Assembly (NCBI RefSeq): GCF_022321485.1 | Contig: NZ_JAKOGG010000007.1 | Coordinates: 62,001 to 126,000 of the forward strand | Source of the DNA: Shewanella electrica | Lineage (GTDB): Bacteria; Pseudomonadota; Gammaproteobacteria; Enterobacterales; Shewanellaceae | Length of the DNA: 64,000 nucleotides | Direction of reading: 5' to 3' | In this document: positions 17,851 to 26,514 of the stretch, piece by piece | How positions within the stretch are numbered: position 1 is the first letter of the stretch | How the letters are laid out: the number at the start of each line of letters is the position of its first letter | Program-made: the position numbers and the translations under genes | The notes under the pieces: model-generated | Database searches by the model: none | Told to the model about the DNA's origin: nothing | What the model saw: only the letters and a program-made list of their open reading frames with translations

Positions 17851-17901
17851 GGCACAAGGATGTGCCTCTTTAATAAAGATATTCAGGTACATGGATGTAC
17901 C
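17851..17901 (+). repeat. Two intercistronic hairpins with NGGA tetraloops
   Basis: Between the adaptor and ATPase genes, GGCACA-AGGA-TGTGCC (17851-17866) and GGTACA-TGGA-TGTACC (17886-17901) each form a perfect 6-bp stem with an NGGA loop. The CANGGATG core resembles CsrA/RsmA binding hairpins, and similar hairpins occur near 38.7-38.9 and 41.8 kb. Confidence 0.8.
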
Positions 17902-17962
17902 ACATTTTCTAGAAATCGCAGCCGTATAAGCGGTAACAAATTGAACTAAAAAGGAAATCGAC

Positions 17963-18646
17963 ATGCTTAAAATGGAACATATCGCGAAAGTATTTCGCAC
18001 TGATACCGTCGCTACCCATGCATTACGTGATTTTAGTTTGCATGTAAAAGCGGGCGAGTTTGTCTCGGTCACTGGCCCATCTGGCTCAGGTAAAACCACC
18101 TTTTTGAACATTGCTGGATTGCTCGACAGTTTTGACGGCGGCAGCTATCAGTTAGATGGCATCAACGTCAGCGGCTTAAACGATAGTGCTCGTTCAAAAC
18201 TGCGCAACGAAAAAATTGGCTTCATCTTTCAGGGCTTTAATCTGATCCCCGATCTGGACATCTTCGACAACGTGGATGTACCGCTGCGTTATCGTGGCTT
18301 TGGCCGGGCGGAACGCAAACAACGGATTGAAGAGGCGCTGCTGAAAGTGGGCTTGTCCGCGCGGGCGAAACATCTGCCATCGCAGTTAAGTGGTGGTCAG
18401 CAACAACGGGCGGCGATTGCGCGTGCTTTGGCGGGCAATCCCGCATTCCTACTCGCCGACGAACCCACCGGTAACTTAGACACCACCATGGCACGCCAAG
18501 TGATGGAGTTGTTGGAGCAGATTAACGAGCAAGGCACCACCATTGTGATGGTGACCCACGACCCGGAACTGGCGCGCCGTGCCAAACGTAATATTCAGAT
18601 TGTTGATGGTGAAATGGCCGATCTAACGCTCAAGCAAGCAGTGTAA
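17963..18646 (+). CDS. ABC transporter ATPase (MacB/LolD-type)
   Basis: Nucleotide-binding subunit that powers the mechanotransmission-type permeases downstream. The 227 residues contain Walker A GPSGSGKTT (38-46), the Q-loop region FIFQGFNLIPDLDIFDNVDVPL, signature LSGGQQQR, Walker B FLLADEPTGNLD, and the switch histidine in MVTHDPELA. Length and motifs place it with LolD, FtsE and MacB-N ATPases. It is the only ATPase gene in the cluster, so it must serve all six permeases unless others are encoded elsewhere. The stop is followed after only 10 bases by the first permease ATG. Confidence 0.93.
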   Translation: MLKMEHIAKVFRTDTVATHALRDFSLHVKAGEFVSVTGPSGSGKTTFLNIAGLLDSFDGGSYQLDGINVSGLNDSARSKLRNEKIGFIFQGFNLIPDLDIFDNVDVPLRYRGFGRAERKQRIEEALLKVGLSARAKHLPSQLSGGQQQRAAIARALAGNPAFLLADEPTGNLDTTMARQVMELLEQINEQGTTIVMVTHDPELARRAKRNIQIVDGEMADLTLKQAV

Positions 18647-18656
18647 GGAGTTGGCT

Positions 18657-20027
18657 ATGTTTGGCTATTACCTACAACTGGCGTGGCGTTCAATTAAAAA
18701 AACGCCAGTAATGTCGGCGCTGATGGTGCTGGCATTAGGTGTCGGCGTGGCCATTGTGATGACCATGCTGACCTTGCAGCATGTCGAATCTAACAATGCG
18801 TTAGCGGCAAAAAATGAGCAGTTATTTTATTTGCAGCTCAATAGTTCGCCTGCTGATGAGCTGTTTTTTGGCTCGCTTGAGAATGGCATGCCGCGAATGG
18901 TTAGTTATCGCACTGCCACAACCCTGCTTAAATCGAGCATTCCCAGTCATTCGGTTGCTATGTTCCGCTCAATGTTTGTATTGAGTATGGATGATGCTGA
19001 TTACCAGCCAGGAAGCATCGTTGGTCGGGTCAGCTCGCGTGATTTTTTTAGTCTGTTTGATGTGCCTTTTATCTACGGCAAGGTGTGGAATAAGCAAGCT
19101 GATGAGTCTGCTAAATATCAAGTGGTGATTGACCAAACCCTGAATCAGCAGCTGTTTGGTGGTGGCAATTCTGTGGGTAAAACACTGCGACTGGAAGGCA
19201 AACCTTATCAGGTCATTGGGGTGGTGCATGATTTTATGCCAGTGCCTTCAGTGCAAGATTTAACTATGGGTAAAACGGGTGGCAATACCCATCTTTATCT
19301 GCCTTTTGGTCTAGTACGTGCAGAGCAATTAACGCCGTATGGTCAAAAAAGTTGCGCTGCGAGTGATGCCAATCAAGACGTTGAATTGGGTATGTCAGCC
19401 AATGAAGCGTTTGAAGTGGAGCTGCAAAACCTTTGTATTTGGCTGCAATTCTGGGCGGAACTACCTAATGCTGATGCCAAAGCGCGTTATGTGGATTATC
19501 TACAGCAGTACTTTAACGAGCAGAAAAAACTGGGCTTTTTTGCCCGTGATTTTGACTACGCCCTGTCAACGCCACAACAGTGGCTTAACCTCAATCATGT
19601 AGTGTCTAATGACACGAAAGTGACCACTTGGTTAGCACTGGTTTTCTTGGTGATTTGCATTGTAAATACCGTCGCTTTGCTCACCGCCAAATTATGGCGC
19701 CAAGCGCCTGAGGCGGGGATTCGCCAAGCACTTGGTGCCAGTCGTGGTGCCATTTTTGTGCAGAATCTCGTCGAAGCAGGCTTCGTTGGAATATTAGGCG
19801 GCGCCTTTGGCATCCTGCTATCACAAGTCATGTTGATGGTAGTGCGTTCAATTCTGGCTAATAACGGCGCTGCACTATTAGGCACTGACAGCAGTATCTA
19901 CAGCACCGATAGCACCATGTTGGCGGTGACAGTGCTCGTCGCGTTGATCTCTAGTGTGCTTGCTGGACTTTACCCTGCTTGGCAAGTCAGTCGAACTCAA
20001 CCTGCTCATTATCTGAAAGTTCAGTAA
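18657..20027 (+). CDS. FtsX/MacB-type permease A1
   Basis: First of three A-type permeases (456 residues). It begins MFGYYLQLAWRSIKKTP, then membrane helix 1 (about 18-40), a large periplasmic MacB_PCD-like domain (about 45-320), and three C-terminal membrane helices. The FtsX signature EAGIRQALGASRGAIFVQNLVEA lies between helices 2 and 3, and the sequence ends LYPAWQVSRTQPAHYL. The periplasmic domain has a conserved cysteine pair (KSCAASD and NLCIWLQFW). An AAGGAG ribosome site is six bases before the ATG; a TTG two codons upstream is not needed. It is most similar to the other A-type proteins beginning at 21266 and 23907. Confidence 0.9.
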   Translation: MFGYYLQLAWRSIKKTPVMSALMVLALGVGVAIVMTMLTLQHVESNNALAAKNEQLFYLQLNSSPADELFFGSLENGMPRMVSYRTATTLLKSSIPSHSVAMFRSMFVLSMDDADYQPGSIVGRVSSRDFFSLFDVPFIYGKVWNKQADESAKYQVVIDQTLNQQLFGGGNSVGKTLRLEGKPYQVIGVVHDFMPVPSVQDLTMGKTGGNTHLYLPFGLVRAEQLTPYGQKSCAASDANQDVELGMSANEAFEVELQNLCIWLQFWAELPNADAKARYVDYLQQYFNEQKKLGFFARDFDYALSTPQQWLNLNHVVSNDTKVTTWLALVFLVICIVNTVALLTAKLWRQAPEAGIRQALGASRGAIFVQNLVEAGFVGILGGAFGILLSQVMLMVVRSILANNGAALLGTDSSIYSTDSTMLAVTVLVALISSVLAGLYPAWQVSRTQPAHYLKVQ

Positions 20028-20037
20028 GGACAAGGAT

Positions 20038-21252
20038 ATGTTTGAATTTGGTCCGATATGGCGCACGATTTTGCGCAATAAAATAAGTGCGTTACTGATT
20101 GTTATTCAGGTATCGCTGACCTTGGGTGTTATCTCTAATGCCGCTTATGTCATTAATCAACGCCAGCAAAAAATGAACATCACGACCGGTATTGATGAGA
20201 CTCACTTATTCACTCTGTCAGTGAAACCTATCAATAATGCGCCGATAAAAAATGTTGATATCGAGCGCGACTTAAACCATTTGCGTCAATTAGCTAATGT
20301 CGCTGATGCAACGTCGGTGACTTCTGTGCCGTTAGTCGGCGGCGGGTGGTCTGGTGGTGTCCACGTCGGTGAGCAGGGGGATACTGATTTTCAATCGGCA
20401 GCAGCAGATATGATGGCCGTTGACAGTCATGGTCTTAATACCTTGGGAGTGAACTTAGCCAGCGGTCGTTTCTTCAATGAGGATGAGATTGTTGAATGTA
20501 TTGATGCGCGATGCAAATTCAATGTGGTGTTGCTATCGCGAGACCTTGCCGATGCATTGTTTGGCAAAGGCAGTAATCCATTGGGAAAGCAGTTAAATTT
20601 TGCTGGCTCTCATCCAACCATTATTGGTATCACTCAGCCGTTTTATGCGACGTACTTGGATCACTCCTATGTTAATGGGGTATTGCTGCTACCGATGACC
20701 AATGTGGTTGCTAGCTCCAGCACTTATCTCGTCCGTGCTAAAGGAGAAAGTCGTGACAGCTTGATGTTACAAGTAGCTGATGAACTGAGAAAAATTGATA
20801 GCCAACGAGTTATTGGGGACAGTGTCACTTCCAGTGCTCAAAAGGCATATGCGTTTCGTAATTCGCGTCTAACGGTTACGGTGATGCAGTTCACTATTGT
20901 CGTGGTTATCGGCATCACCATTCTCGGCATTGTTGGTCTTACCTCACTATGGGTAAATCAACGGCGGCGGCAGTTGGGCATTCGTCGTGCATTAGGTGCT
21001 ACCCAAGCTGCGATAGTGCGCTACTTCCTCATTGAAAATCTGATGCTGACGACGCTAGGGATTGTTATTGGCGTGGGGCTATCGCTATTCATTAATCAAC
21101 TGATGGTACAGCACTACCATGTATCGGCCTTACCAATGCGTTACATCGTTGTTGGCATGTTTGGTGTCTGGTTATTGGGGGTGCTAGCGGCACTTGTGCC
21201 AGTACTTCGTGCTGCGGCTATATCACCCGCACTAGCCACTCGTTCTGTTTAA
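20038..21252 (+). CDS. FtsX/MacB-type permease B1
   Basis: First of three B-type permeases (404 residues). It begins MFEFGPIWRTILRNKISALL, with helix 1 at about 17-38, a periplasmic domain, and three C-terminal helices with the FtsX motif GIRRALGATQAAIVRYFLIEN and the ending AAISPALATRSV. It probably pairs with A1 as a heterodimer, each contributing four helices as in LolCE-type transporters. The periplasmic domain has a local cysteine pair (VECIDARCKF) not conserved in B2 or B3. It follows A1 by ten bases with an AAGGA ribosome site. Confidence 0.88.
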   Translation: MFEFGPIWRTILRNKISALLIVIQVSLTLGVISNAAYVINQRQQKMNITTGIDETHLFTLSVKPINNAPIKNVDIERDLNHLRQLANVADATSVTSVPLVGGGWSGGVHVGEQGDTDFQSAAADMMAVDSHGLNTLGVNLASGRFFNEDEIVECIDARCKFNVVLLSRDLADALFGKGSNPLGKQLNFAGSHPTIIGITQPFYATYLDHSYVNGVLLLPMTNVVASSSTYLVRAKGESRDSLMLQVADELRKIDSQRVIGDSVTSSAQKAYAFRNSRLTVTVMQFTIVVVIGITILGIVGLTSLWVNQRRRQLGIRRALGATQAAIVRYFLIENLMLTTLGIVIGVGLSLFINQLMVQHYHVSALPMRYIVVGMFGVWLLGVLAALVPVLRAAAISPALATRSV

Positions 21253-21265
21253 CAAGGGACTGAAT

Positions 21266-22633
21266 ATGTTTACTTACTATCTACAACTGGCGTGGCGTTC
21301 AATCAGGCGAGCGCCGATCATATCCAGTTTGATGATCCTGACCTTGGCGGTTGGCGTGGCGGTGTCGATGACCATGCTGACGTTGCAGCACGTGATGTCT
21401 AACAACGGTTTGGCGGAGCGTAACAGTCAGATTTTTGCGCTGCAACTCAATAATACTGGGAATAAGACGGGCGCTAGCGGCGACCAGTCACAAGACACCT
21501 CCAGTAATGTTATGCCGCGCTCGTTGACCTATCGTACCGTCAACACATTGTTGGATAACCCAGAAATTGCGCCACACCAGGCGGCCATGTTTAGCATGCA
21601 CTACGTGCTTACCCTGCCTGATAGTGATTTAAGCCCCGCTGAGGAGTTGATCCGCGCCACCAGTCGAGACTTTTTCGCGCTGTTTGGTGTGCCATTTATT
21701 TATGGCGAAGTGTGGTCTGCCAAAGCTGACGATGAATTAACGTCGGTGGTAGTGATTGATAACACACTAAACCAGCGCTTGTTCAACGGCGAAAATTCCG
21801 TGGGGCGCCAGTTACTGTTAGACGATGTGCCTTATCAGGTGGTGGGCGTGGTGCAAGACTTTATGCCAAAGCCGTCGGTGCAAGATTTATCGATGGGCGC
21901 GTTTGGCGGCAATCGCCATATTTACCTGCCGTTTGGCATGGTTCAGCAACCTAACTTGCTGAATAACTTTAAGGGAACACTATCTTGTCAGTTTCATCAA
22001 CAAGGGGTTGAGTTTCCACAAGAACGGCAAGCACAACGTGATTTTATCTTGAACAATCGTTGTTATTGGTTGCAGTACTGGGTGGAATTGCCAGATCTGC
22101 AAACCAGAGATAAATATGTCGCCTTTTTAAGTGCCTACTTTGACCAGCAAAAGAGCAACGGATTTTTTACGCAGGCGTTTGGTTACGCGCTATCTACACC
22201 AGCACAGTGGCTGCAATTAAATAACGTGGTGAGTAACGACACCAAAATCATTACTTGGCTGGCGCTGGTATTCCTAATCGTTTGCATCATCAATGCGGTG
22301 GCATTGGTATTGGCTAAGTTACTGAAACAGGCACCGGAAGCAGGCATGCGCCGTGCGCTTGGTGCCAGTAAAACAGCGATCTTTAGCCAGAGTTTGATTG
22401 AGACGCTGTTAATTGGTGTGCTCGGTGGCGTTATCGGTATTGGCTTGAGTCAACTGGGCTTATTGTTGCTGCGAGTGCTGTTGGCTAAGGACGAGGCGGC
22501 GGTATTACACAGTGATTGGTTGATGCTGGCTGTGACGGTACTGATGGCCGTTGTCGCCAGTATTGTTGCCGGGCTTTATCCCGCTTGGCGGATCAGTTAC
22601 GCCCAACCTGCCAAATACCTCAATCAAAAGTAA
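21266..22633 (+). CDS. FtsX/MacB-type permease A2
   Basis: Paralogue of A1 (455 residues), with N-terminus MFTYYLQLAWRSIRRAPI, the same helix-periplasmic domain-three helix plan, FtsX motif EAGMRRALGASKTAIFSQSL, and ending GLYPAWRISYAQPAKYL. The cysteine pair of A1 is retained (TLSCQFHQQ and NNRCYWLQYW). Similarity to A1 and A3 along the whole length, with conserved motifs such as VQDFMPKPSVQDLSMGAFGG, shows tandem duplication of an A-B pair. Confidence 0.88.
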   Translation: MFTYYLQLAWRSIRRAPIISSLMILTLAVGVAVSMTMLTLQHVMSNNGLAERNSQIFALQLNNTGNKTGASGDQSQDTSSNVMPRSLTYRTVNTLLDNPEIAPHQAAMFSMHYVLTLPDSDLSPAEELIRATSRDFFALFGVPFIYGEVWSAKADDELTSVVVIDNTLNQRLFNGENSVGRQLLLDDVPYQVVGVVQDFMPKPSVQDLSMGAFGGNRHIYLPFGMVQQPNLLNNFKGTLSCQFHQQGVEFPQERQAQRDFILNNRCYWLQYWVELPDLQTRDKYVAFLSAYFDQQKSNGFFTQAFGYALSTPAQWLQLNNVVSNDTKIITWLALVFLIVCIINAVALVLAKLLKQAPEAGMRRALGASKTAIFSQSLIETLLIGVLGGVIGIGLSQLGLLLLRVLLAKDEAAVLHSDWLMLAVTVLMAVVASIVAGLYPAWRISYAQPAKYLNQK

Positions 22634-22643
22634 GGAGTACGCC

Positions 22644-23879
22644 ATGTTTGAGTTTGGACCGATTCTGCGCACCCTATGGCGTAACAAGATTGGTGCCTCG
22701 TTGATCATACTGCAAAGTGCGCTGACCTTAGCCATAGTGGCGAATGCGACCTTTGTGCTGCAACAACGCTTGCAACTGATCAACCAGCCCACCGGTATTG
22801 ATGAACAACATCTATTTACTATCGACGTTAAGCCCTTGGGGCAAGGGCTGTTTAGTGTGGGCGAAATTCAGCGCGATACGCTGGAACTACGACAAATCAC
22901 CGGTGTGGTGGATGCCAGCTATATCAGTGATAAACCCTTGTCAGGTAGTTACAGTCAATCTAATCGTAACGCCCAAGACGATGATACGACGTTTACTATT
23001 AGTTTAAATCAACTCACTACCGACCCTCATGGTTTGCACACGCTCGGCGTGGCGCTCGAACAGGGGCGTTTTTTCAATGACAGTGACATGGTGCGCGATC
23101 TTAAAGAGGGCAAAGTAGTGGTTATTAGCCGCGGTGTTGCCGATGCTGCATTTGGTGAAGGCGTTAACCCCATAGGTCAGCAAATTACCACCTTTGGTTT
23201 GCCGCCCACCGGAAAACATAAACAAGCGCTTAAAGATAGCCAACTGTTTACTGTGGTTGGGGTGGCCGCTGATGCCAATATCACCTCGGTGGCTAGCGTG
23301 AATGATGGCGTAATTTTTCTGCCTTTTTATCAACCAGATAAGTCAGTGACTTACCTTATCCGTTGTCAGCCAAGCCAATGTAATCAGCTGATGCTGGCGG
23401 TGCCGCAAAAACTCAAGCAATTGGATAATCACCGCATCATTACTGGCGTGAGTACTGTGATGAGCAACAAAGATGAGCTGTTGCGCGCAGACCACACCAT
23501 GGTGGTGATGATGATGGCTGCGATTGTGCTGGTGTCGAGCATCACCGGCTTAGGCGTTATTGGTTTAACGCTGATTTGGGTCAATCGCCGTCGTTGGCAA
23601 ATTGGTGTGCGCCGCGCATTGGGGGCCACCAGAATGGGAATTGTGCGTTACTTCCTGATGGAAAACCTGTTAGTGACCAGCATCGGCTTATGTTTCGGGG
23701 TGATATTGACGCTCGGGCTGAACCAATTGCTGGTGGAATATTACCAAATGCAGGCGCTACCGCTCAGTTACCTTTTGCTGGGAATGGCGTGCGTTTGGTT
23801 GCTCGGGCTGAGCGCGGCCTTTGTGCCCGCGTTACGCACTACCACTATTTCACCCGCCGTCGCCACCCGGTCAATTTAA
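22644..23879 (+). CDS. FtsX/MacB-type permease B2
   Basis: Paralogue of B1 (411 residues) starting MFEFGPILRTLWRNKIGASL. An AAGGAG site sits just before the ATG at 22644, overlapping the end of A2; the longer open frame upstream lies inside A2 and is not used. The FtsX motif is GVRRALGATRMGIVRYFLMEN. A periplasmic CQPSQC pair is a different cysteine arrangement from B1. The ending is TTISPAVATRSI. The predicted partner is A2. Confidence 0.88.
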   Translation: MFEFGPILRTLWRNKIGASLIILQSALTLAIVANATFVLQQRLQLINQPTGIDEQHLFTIDVKPLGQGLFSVGEIQRDTLELRQITGVVDASYISDKPLSGSYSQSNRNAQDDDTTFTISLNQLTTDPHGLHTLGVALEQGRFFNDSDMVRDLKEGKVVVISRGVADAAFGEGVNPIGQQITTFGLPPTGKHKQALKDSQLFTVVGVAADANITSVASVNDGVIFLPFYQPDKSVTYLIRCQPSQCNQLMLAVPQKLKQLDNHRIITGVSTVMSNKDELLRADHTMVVMMMAAIVLVSSITGLGVIGLTLIWVNRRRWQIGVRRALGATRMGIVRYFLMENLLVTSIGLCFGVILTLGLNQLLVEYYQMQALPLSYLLLGMACVWLLGLSAAFVPALRTTTISPAVATRSI

Positions 23880-23906
23880 CGGGCTAGCGCCTCATAAGGA
23901 TTAACT

Positions 23907-25262
23907 ATGTTGACTTACTATATGCAACTGGCGTGGTTATCAGTCAAACGGACGCCGATTATCTCCAGCCTGATGATTGTCACTTTGGCAGTGGGTGTGG
24001 CGGTGTCGATGACCATGGTGACGCTGCAACACGTGATGTCAGCCAATGGTCTGGCGGAGCAAAATGATCGTGTTTATGCCTTGCAGCTCAATAATGGCTC
24101 TAAAAATCAAGGTGATGACGGTGGGTTGAAAAACGGCATGGCGGATCTACTGTCCTACCGAACCGCAAGGGCATTGTTAGCATCCCATGCTGCGCCGCAT
24201 GTGGTGGCGATGCACCGTTGGGCGGCGGCTGTGTCGTTAGCGGATAACAGCATTAAACCGACTAAAGAGATGGTCCGTGTCACGTCGCGGGATTTCTTCG
24301 CCTTGTTTGGCGTGCCATTTATCTACGGCAAAGTGTGGGATAAACAAGCCGACGATGAGGCTCGCTATCAGGTGGTGATCGATCGCACCATGAATCAGCA
24401 CTTGTTTAACGGTGAGAACTCGGTAGGGCGAGATGTGCAGCTCAATGGCCGACCTTATCAAGTGGTCGGTGTGGTGGAAGACTTTGCACCTAATCCCTCA
24501 GTGCAAGATCTGACACAAGGCGCGTTTGCGGGTAATGCCAATATCTATCTGCCATTTGGGCTGCACCGCGCCTTGCAGATGTTGCCCAATGGCAATATGC
24601 GTTATTCATCAAGTAAAGACGCAGACACATCAGCCAGTACTGAGGCATTAACCCCAGAACAGCAGTATGAGCGCATTCTGCAAGAGCGGTTTATCTGGTT
24701 GCAGATTTGGGTTGAATTACCGGATGAGCAAACCAAAGCCAACTTTGTCACCTTCCTGAAAAGTTACTTTGACGAGCAATATAACAACGGTTTTTATGAA
24801 CGCGATTTTGACTATGCCTTGTCGTCCCCATCGGAGTGGTTAGCACTGAATGATGTGGTGAGTAACGACACGCGAGTGATGACCTTGATGGCGCTGACAT
24901 TTTTACTGGTATGCATCATCAACTCCATCGCTTTACTGTTGGCTAAACTATTGCGCCAATCGTCAGAGGCGGGCGTGCGTCGTGCACTGGGAGCTAGCCG
25001 TAGTGCGATTTTCAGCCAAAACCTGATAGAGAGCGGTTTGATAGGTTTATTAGGCGGCGTATTGGGTATTGGCCTCAGCCAATTAGGCTTGAGCTTTGTG
25101 CGCATGTTGGTCAGTACTGAAGAGGCTCGGGTGGTGTATAGCGATGGTTTTACCATAACGCTAACGGTGTTGTTGGCCATTATTGCCAGCATATTGGCAG
25201 GCTGCTATCCCGCATGGCGTATCAGCCAAACCTCACTCGCCCAAGCACTAAAATCGCAGTAG
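23907..25262 (+). CDS. FtsX/MacB-type permease A3
   Basis: Third A-type permease (451 residues), starting MLTYYMQLAWLSVKRTPI. The architecture is the same, with FtsX motif EAGVRRALGASRSAIFSQNL and ending CYPAWRISQTSLAQAL. It lacks the periplasmic cysteine pair of A1 and A2: the equivalent segment reads QERFIWLQIWVELPD, and the loop before it is Ser/Thr/Asp rich. The periplasmic domain has therefore diverged, which is where substrate or partner recognition would lie. The ribosome site AAGGATT is ahead of the ATG. Confidence 0.88.
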   Translation: MLTYYMQLAWLSVKRTPIISSLMIVTLAVGVAVSMTMVTLQHVMSANGLAEQNDRVYALQLNNGSKNQGDDGGLKNGMADLLSYRTARALLASHAAPHVVAMHRWAAAVSLADNSIKPTKEMVRVTSRDFFALFGVPFIYGKVWDKQADDEARYQVVIDRTMNQHLFNGENSVGRDVQLNGRPYQVVGVVEDFAPNPSVQDLTQGAFAGNANIYLPFGLHRALQMLPNGNMRYSSSKDADTSASTEALTPEQQYERILQERFIWLQIWVELPDEQTKANFVTFLKSYFDEQYNNGFYERDFDYALSSPSEWLALNDVVSNDTRVMTLMALTFLLVCIINSIALLLAKLLRQSSEAGVRRALGASRSAIFSQNLIESGLIGLLGGVLGIGLSQLGLSFVRMLVSTEEARVVYSDGFTITLTVLLAIIASILAGCYPAWRISQTSLAQALKSQ

Positions 25263-25274
25263 GAGTACAACATC

Positions 25275-26480
25275 ATGTTTGAATTTGGTCCGATTCTGCG
25301 TACGTTATGGCGCAGCAAAACTGGCGCGTTACTGATCATTGTGCAGGCAGCATTGACGCTGGGTATTATCTCCAATGCGGCGTTCGTAGTGCATGAGCGC
25401 CAAGCGTACATCTCTCGTCCGACGGGGTTAGATGAACAGAATATCTTTGTGTTATCGGTGGCGGCGCTATCCGATGCTGAGTACAACTATCAGGATGTGG
25501 TGCGAGATCTGCAGCAAATCCGCCAGTTGCCTGGCGTGGTGGATGCTACCTTCTCACTGACATCGCCACTGTCTAACTCTGGCAGCTCAAGCGATTTGAG
25601 TAATGAAGAAGATCCGGATCATCCGGTGTCCGCGATGACAGATATCGTGTCTAGCGATAGCCACGCGCTTAACGCGCTAGGGCTAAAACTGGTTGCCGGA
25701 CGCTTTTTCAATGATGCAGAAATTGTCACCGCTTCGCCGTTAGGTAACGATGGCACCATCATGGCCGGAATCGTTATCACCCGCAGCCTTGCGGATAAAC
25801 TTTACGGCAAAGGCGTCGACCCGCTGGGTAAGCTACTGCAAGATGCGCCGGTGATTGGTGTCGTTGAGTCGGCCATGGTGAGTTACGTGGCGCCGGACTA
25901 TGTTGCGGGTGTGGCATTTCTTCCGCGCTTTATCTCCACCTATCCGCCGGAATATATCATTCGTTGTGAGCCCGGTGCCTTGTCGCAGTTGATGGTAAAA
26001 GTGCCAGATTTGCTGCAACGGCTCGATCCTAATCGCATGATTCGCAATGTGAAGCCATTGACTGAGGTGAAAGATGGCACCTATCGCCGTGCTAAATCCA
26101 CCGTAAAAATGCTGGTGGCCACCATGGTGTTGGTCGCGTGTGTTACCGGCTTAGGCATTGTCGGGCTGACCTTACTTTGGGGCAATCGCCGCCGTCGTCA
26201 AATCGGTATTCGTCGGGCACTCGGTGCTAGCCGCGGCGACATCATTCGCTACTTCCTCACCGAAAATTTATTGATTACTGCCGTTGGTGGCATGGTGGGG
26301 ATTGTGCTCGCTATCGCCGTTAACCAGTTGATGGTGCAGCAGTATCAGATGAAGGCGTTACCGATATCTTACATTTTGGTAACCACGGTAGCGGTGTTAA
26401 TCTTAGGCTTAGCAGCGGCGATGATCCCCGCTTGGCGCAGTAGCCTAGTTTCACCGGCATTAGCTACTCGCAGCGTATAA
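25275..26480 (+). CDS. FtsX/MacB-type permease B3
   Basis: Third B-type permease (401 residues), starting MFEFGPILRTLWRSKTGALL, with FtsX motif GIRRALGASRGDIIRYFLTEN and ending SLVSPALATRSV. The periplasmic domain is shorter than in B2 and includes an acidic Ser-rich stretch (SSSDLSNEEDPDHP). The predicted partner is A3. Only 34 bases separate it from the response regulator gene, with no terminator, so transport and regulation genes are probably cotranscribed. Confidence 0.88.
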   Translation: MFEFGPILRTLWRSKTGALLIIVQAALTLGIISNAAFVVHERQAYISRPTGLDEQNIFVLSVAALSDAEYNYQDVVRDLQQIRQLPGVVDATFSLTSPLSNSGSSSDLSNEEDPDHPVSAMTDIVSSDSHALNALGLKLVAGRFFNDAEIVTASPLGNDGTIMAGIVITRSLADKLYGKGVDPLGKLLQDAPVIGVVESAMVSYVAPDYVAGVAFLPRFISTYPPEYIIRCEPGALSQLMVKVPDLLQRLDPNRMIRNVKPLTEVKDGTYRRAKSTVKMLVATMVLVACVTGLGIVGLTLLWGNRRRRQIGIRRALGASRGDIIRYFLTENLLITAVGGMVGIVLAIAVNQLMVQQYQMKALPISYILVTTVAVLILGLAAAMIPAWRSSLVSPALATRSV

Positions 26481-26514
26481 CACGAGATCATGCAATTGAT
26501 AACCAAAGGGCAGT

